A DNA stretch of 64,000 nucleotides from Abyssalbus ytuae (GTDB lineage: Bacteria > Bacteroidota > Bacteroidia > Flavobacteriales > Flavobacteriaceae), in the NCBI RefSeq assembly GCF_022807975.1, contig NZ_CP094358.1:434001-498000 (forward strand). The letters run 5' to 3'. Below the pieces are notes generated by a model, which worked only from the letters and a program-made list of their open reading frames with translations, was not told the DNA's origin and did no database searches. A program made the position numbers and the translations under genes. This document shows positions 61,729-64,000 of this stretch, piece after piece (the first letter of the stretch is position 1; each line of letters begins with the position of its first letter).

Positions 61729-62457
61729 TTATGAATCTATATCTGTTTCATTAAAAAGGACTTTTTTAACTTCAGTTATATAACTTCTTCCTATAGGATA
61801 TCTCATGTCGGCTATTTCTATGCTGTTGCCTTCAATAATTTCTACTTTATCAATAGGTATGGTATAAGACCGGTGAATTCTTATGAATTTGTCTGCAGGC
61901 AATTCATCCGTAAAACTACTAAGGGTCTGGTGTATAATGTATTTATTGGAAATGGTATTTATTCTTATATAATCCCTCAGACTTTCCACCGATAATATTT
62001 CATCAAGATAGATTTTTTGTATTCTCTTTTTATCAATTTTTATAAAAATATATGACCGTTCATGAGCAGGTACAACATATTCTTTTTGCTGGCGGGCTTT
62101 TATTTTAAAAGCTTTATTTACTGCCATAATAAACCGTTGAAATGAAACCGGTTTTATAAGATAATCCAAAACTTCAAGCTCATAACTTTTTACCGCAAAT
62201 TCTTCATGTGCAGTCATAATTATAGTTAATGGCTTTTTATTCAGACTTTTTAAGAAACTCAATCCGTCCAAAAGGGGCATATTAATGTCAAGAAAAAGGA
62301 GATCTATCTCATCACTTTTACTTACTATATATTCAATATTTTCTACCGCATTCTCAAAAGAATTTAGAAGTTCGAGTCCTTTTGTTTGGGAGATATAGTT
62401 TTTAATGACGTTAATTGCAAGGGGCTCATCGTCTATTATTACGCATTTTAAGTTCAT
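61729..62457 (-). CDS. LytTR-type response regulator
   Basis: A 242-residue regulator. The receiver domain has acidic pair VIIDDEPLA and phospho-acceptor Asp57 (LLFLDINMPLLDG); Lys in LDYLIKPVS. The C-terminal LytTR DNA-binding domain (about 130-242) has SYIFIKIDKKRIQKIYLDEILSVESLRDYI and HRSYTIPIDKVEIIEGNSIEI. It overlaps the kinase gene by 1 nt. Its target genes are unknown; the nearby GH92 gene is divergent from the pair. Confidence 0.9.
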   Translation of the reverse strand: MNLKCVIIDDEPLAINVIKNYISQTKGLELLNSFENAVENIEYIVSKSDEIDLLFLDINMPLLDGLSFLKSLNKKPLTIIMTAHEEFAVKSYELEVLDYLIKPVSFQRFIMAVNKAFKIKARQQKEYVVPAHERSYIFIKIDKKRIQKIYLDEILSVESLRDYIRINTISNKYIIHQTLSSFTDELPADKFIRIHRSYTIPIDKVEIIEGNSIEIADMRYPIGRSYITEVKKVLFNETDIDS

Positions 62458-63533
62458 TATACTTTAATTTTTAAATCAACTGTATATTGATTATGGTCTA
62501 CACCTATATCAAGGTCGTAATCGTCTTTATTGTAACTAAGTTCCAATCTTTTTTTTACATTTCCTATTCCTATTCCTCCCGGAGTATCCTTTATTTTTTT
62601 CTCATTGTTTGGGGCAGGAACCGGATTGGTAATTCTAAAATAAAGAAATTTCCCTGTCACATTAAAATCTATGTTTATTTCTACCTTTCCCACATTTTTT
62701 TTAGCTCCGTGTTTAAAGGCATTTTCGGTAAAAGCCAATAATAACATAGGAGCTATTTCCTTATCTTCTATTTCTCCTGAAATATTCATGTTAATTTTTA
62801 ACAAACTGCCATATCTTATTCTCTCCAAATCAAGATAATTTTGTAAACAGATTATTTCCTTAATAAGACTCTGCCGGTGCATATTTGTTTCATAAAGTAA
62901 ATACCGCATCAGTTCTGAAAGTTTCAGAATAATCTTGGAAGTATTAGGAGATTGCTCAACCGAAAGCGAATAAATGTTATTTAAAGTATTAAAGAAAAAA
63001 TGAGGCGACATTTGAGTTTTTAAAAACCTTAGTTCGGTTTCTAACTGTAACTTTTCAACATCAGCAAGCCTCTTTTGTTGCCGCAACCAATCCAGGGTTA
63101 CTTTTATACCCGATACGAAAGCCATGACATATAATTCGCCCAACATCATTTCAATAGCATAATTAAGAGTTAAGGTAGTTGTAACTTCCGGACCTTCCGG
63201 CCATACATTGTGGCTTATTAATAAATAAGTGAGATAAAATTTAGCCAATACTACTATAAATAAAGAAGCCAATACTGATAAAATATACAAAGAATATTTA
63301 CGACGGTAAATAAACCTGGGCATCAGGTAATATATATTAAAATAACACAAGCTCATGTGCATTGCAAATCCTATTAATGTGGTTTTAAAAGAATAGACAT
63401 AATCGTTAAAATAGCTACCCCAGCGGAAGGTGGTAAAAAGAAAGTATACAAACCAGAACACAATATGATGCTTCCATGTTAGGGTATAGTTATTATCCGG
63501 ATTTATATTTATAATATCTTTAATCTTTTGCAC
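62457..63533 (-). CDS. LytS-type sensor histidine kinase
   Basis: A 358-residue kinase with four predicted membrane helices in residues 24-150 (HHIVFWFVYFLF, TTLIGFAMHMSLCYFNIYYL, LYILSVLASLFIVVLAKFYLTYLL and the helix around MMLGELYVMAFVSGI), then a His_kinase domain (LKTQMSPHFFFNTLNNIYSLS, His in SPHFFFN at about 178) and a HATPase part (LLLAFTENAFKHGAKK; GGIGIGNVKKRLEL). No known ligand-sensing domain is seen, so the signal is unclear. Paired with the LytTR regulator in a two-gene operon. Confidence 0.88.
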   Translation of the reverse strand: MQKIKDIININPDNNYTLTWKHHIVFWFVYFLFTTFRWGSYFNDYVYSFKTTLIGFAMHMSLCYFNIYYLMPRFIYRRKYSLYILSVLASLFIVVLAKFYLTYLLISHNVWPEGPEVTTTLTLNYAIEMMLGELYVMAFVSGIKVTLDWLRQQKRLADVEKLQLETELRFLKTQMSPHFFFNTLNNIYSLSVEQSPNTSKIILKLSELMRYLLYETNMHRQSLIKEIICLQNYLDLERIRYGSLLKINMNISGEIEDKEIAPMLLLAFTENAFKHGAKKNVGKVEINIDFNVTGKFLYFRITNPVPAPNNEKKIKDTPGGIGIGNVKKRLELSYNKDDYDLDIGVDHNQYTVDLKIKV

Positions 63534-63547
63534 TGTATTGAATGTTT

Positions 63548-63561
63548 TGCAAACGTTTACC
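63548..63561. promoter_or_regulatory. LacI-like operator candidate
   Basis: TGCAAACGTTTACC, with AAACGTTT as a perfect 8-bp core, fits the general LacI-family operator shape. It lies between the divergent kinase and GH92 starts, about 98 nt before the GH92 start and 14 nt before the kinase start. No LacI regulator is in the window, so this is weak. Confidence 0.35.
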
Positions 63562-63658
63562 TTCTTTGGTTTGTTATTGGTCTAAAATTGTTCCTTTTAA
63601 AAAAAGAATTCTGAATCTTTATACTAATATTTCCCTATAACCTAAACCATAAATATAA

Positions 63659-64000
63659 ATGAAAACTCAACACAAAATTACTTTTCTGACTATATTGATA
63701 ATTTTATTGTACTGTTCCTGTAATAAAAAAACAAAGGTCGAAAATAACATTCCTTCACAAGAGGCCCATTTAACCCAATTTGTCAATCCTTTTATAGGAA
63801 CCGGGGGCCATGGCCATACCTATCCGGGGGCCACAGCACCGTTTGGAATGATACAGGCCAGCCCCGACAACGGCACTGCCGGATGGGATTGGTGCTCCGG
63901 ATATCACTACTCTGATTCTGTTACTATAGGTTTTAGTCATTTGCACCTTAGCGGAACCGGCATTGGTGATTTAGCCGATATAAGAATTATGCCGATTAAC
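63659..64000 (+). CDS. GH92 alpha-mannosidase, 5' part only
   Basis: The first 114 codons of a gene cut by the window end. A lipobox follows a hydrophobic signal (ILIILLYCSC; Cys about residue 19 or 21), and the mature part starts with the clear GH92 opening: FVNPFIGTGGHGHTYPGATAPFGMIQASPDN, WDWCSGYHYSDSVTIGFSHLHLSGTGIGDLADIRIMP. GH92 enzymes are exo-acting calcium-dependent alpha-mannosidases of N-glycans and mannans. It is divergent from the LytS kinase gene. Its length and downstream partners are not visible. Confidence 0.88.
   Translation, partial: MKTQHKITFLTILIILLYCSCNKKTKVENNIPSQEAHLTQFVNPFIGTGGHGHTYPGATAPFGMIQASPDNGTAGWDWCSGYHYSDSVTIGFSHLHLSGTGIGDLADIRIMPIN

Overview
The window is AT-rich DNA from a member of the Bacteroidota, most likely family Flavobacteriaceae. 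The signs are a SusC/SusD pair, a GH92 gene, LytS/LytTR and PspC/head-GIN genes of the Bacteroidota type, lipoproteins with flavobacterial lipoboxes, starts without a clear Shine-Dalgarno sequence, and promoters with the TAnnTTTG -7 box. The genus cannot be named from the sequence alone. No rRNA, tRNA, insertion sequence, prophage or CRISPR array was seen.

Layout. 0-9.9 kb is housekeeping: an outer-membrane beta-barrel, XerD, two YhhN-type membrane proteins, NDH-2, an M20 amidohydrolase, an ECF sigma factor with a membrane partner, an acyltransferase, a Nudix hydrolase and a lipoprotein peptidyl-prolyl isomerase. 10-16.9 kb holds an RDD gene divergent from SpoIIM-like / membrane protein / DUF4129 / DUF4350 / MoxR / DUF58, a compact membrane-associated operon. 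16.9-18.4 kb is a divergent dps-oxyR pair. 18.5-24.1 kb has small conserved proteins and a PadR-PspC-head GIN envelope operon. 24.3-26.3 kb is a dipeptide epimerase plus a PLP enzyme. 27-34.8 kb has a SusD/SusC pair, an M2 peptidase and thioredoxin reductase.

35.3-61.5 kb is one functional island for assimilatory nitrate reduction. A divergent centre holds a porin (minus strand) and a molybdenum-cofactor/siroheme operon (plus strand: moeA, ModE-like, TSUP transporter, mobA-cobA fusion, siroheme dehydrogenase/ferrochelatase, moaD, moeB-rhodanese, moaE, moaC-mogA fusion, moaA). Facing it on the minus strand are nirB-nirD-DUF4202-sensor kinase-NarL-type regulator, then nrtA-nrtB-two ATPases-nitrate reductase (fused to its NADH-dehydrogenase module)-rubredoxin protein. 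The apparent logic is nitrate entry (porin, ABC importer), reduction to nitrite and then ammonium (NasC-NasB fusion, NirBD), cofactor supply (Moco and siroheme from one operon) and sensing (PilJ/NarX-like kinase plus NarL-like regulator). A shared palindrome, TWAAGTA-N4-TACTTWA, lies 29-33 nt upstream of the starts of the porin, moeA, nrtA and nirB. In three of these promoters it abuts an identical TATATTTG -7 box. It is probably the operator of the whole regulon and is the most interesting result here.

61.7-64 kb holds a LytTR regulator and LytS-type kinase, divergent from the start of a GH92 glycosidase cut by the window end.

Scattered between genes are unusual non-coding repeats: a 162-bp near-symmetric palindromic element (4879-5040), a 23-bp array (3430-3505), a 42-bp array (26472-26824) with a modular relative at 45764-45867, and an eleven-copy 21-bp array (35008-35238). 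All contain internal dyads and three lie between convergent gene ends.
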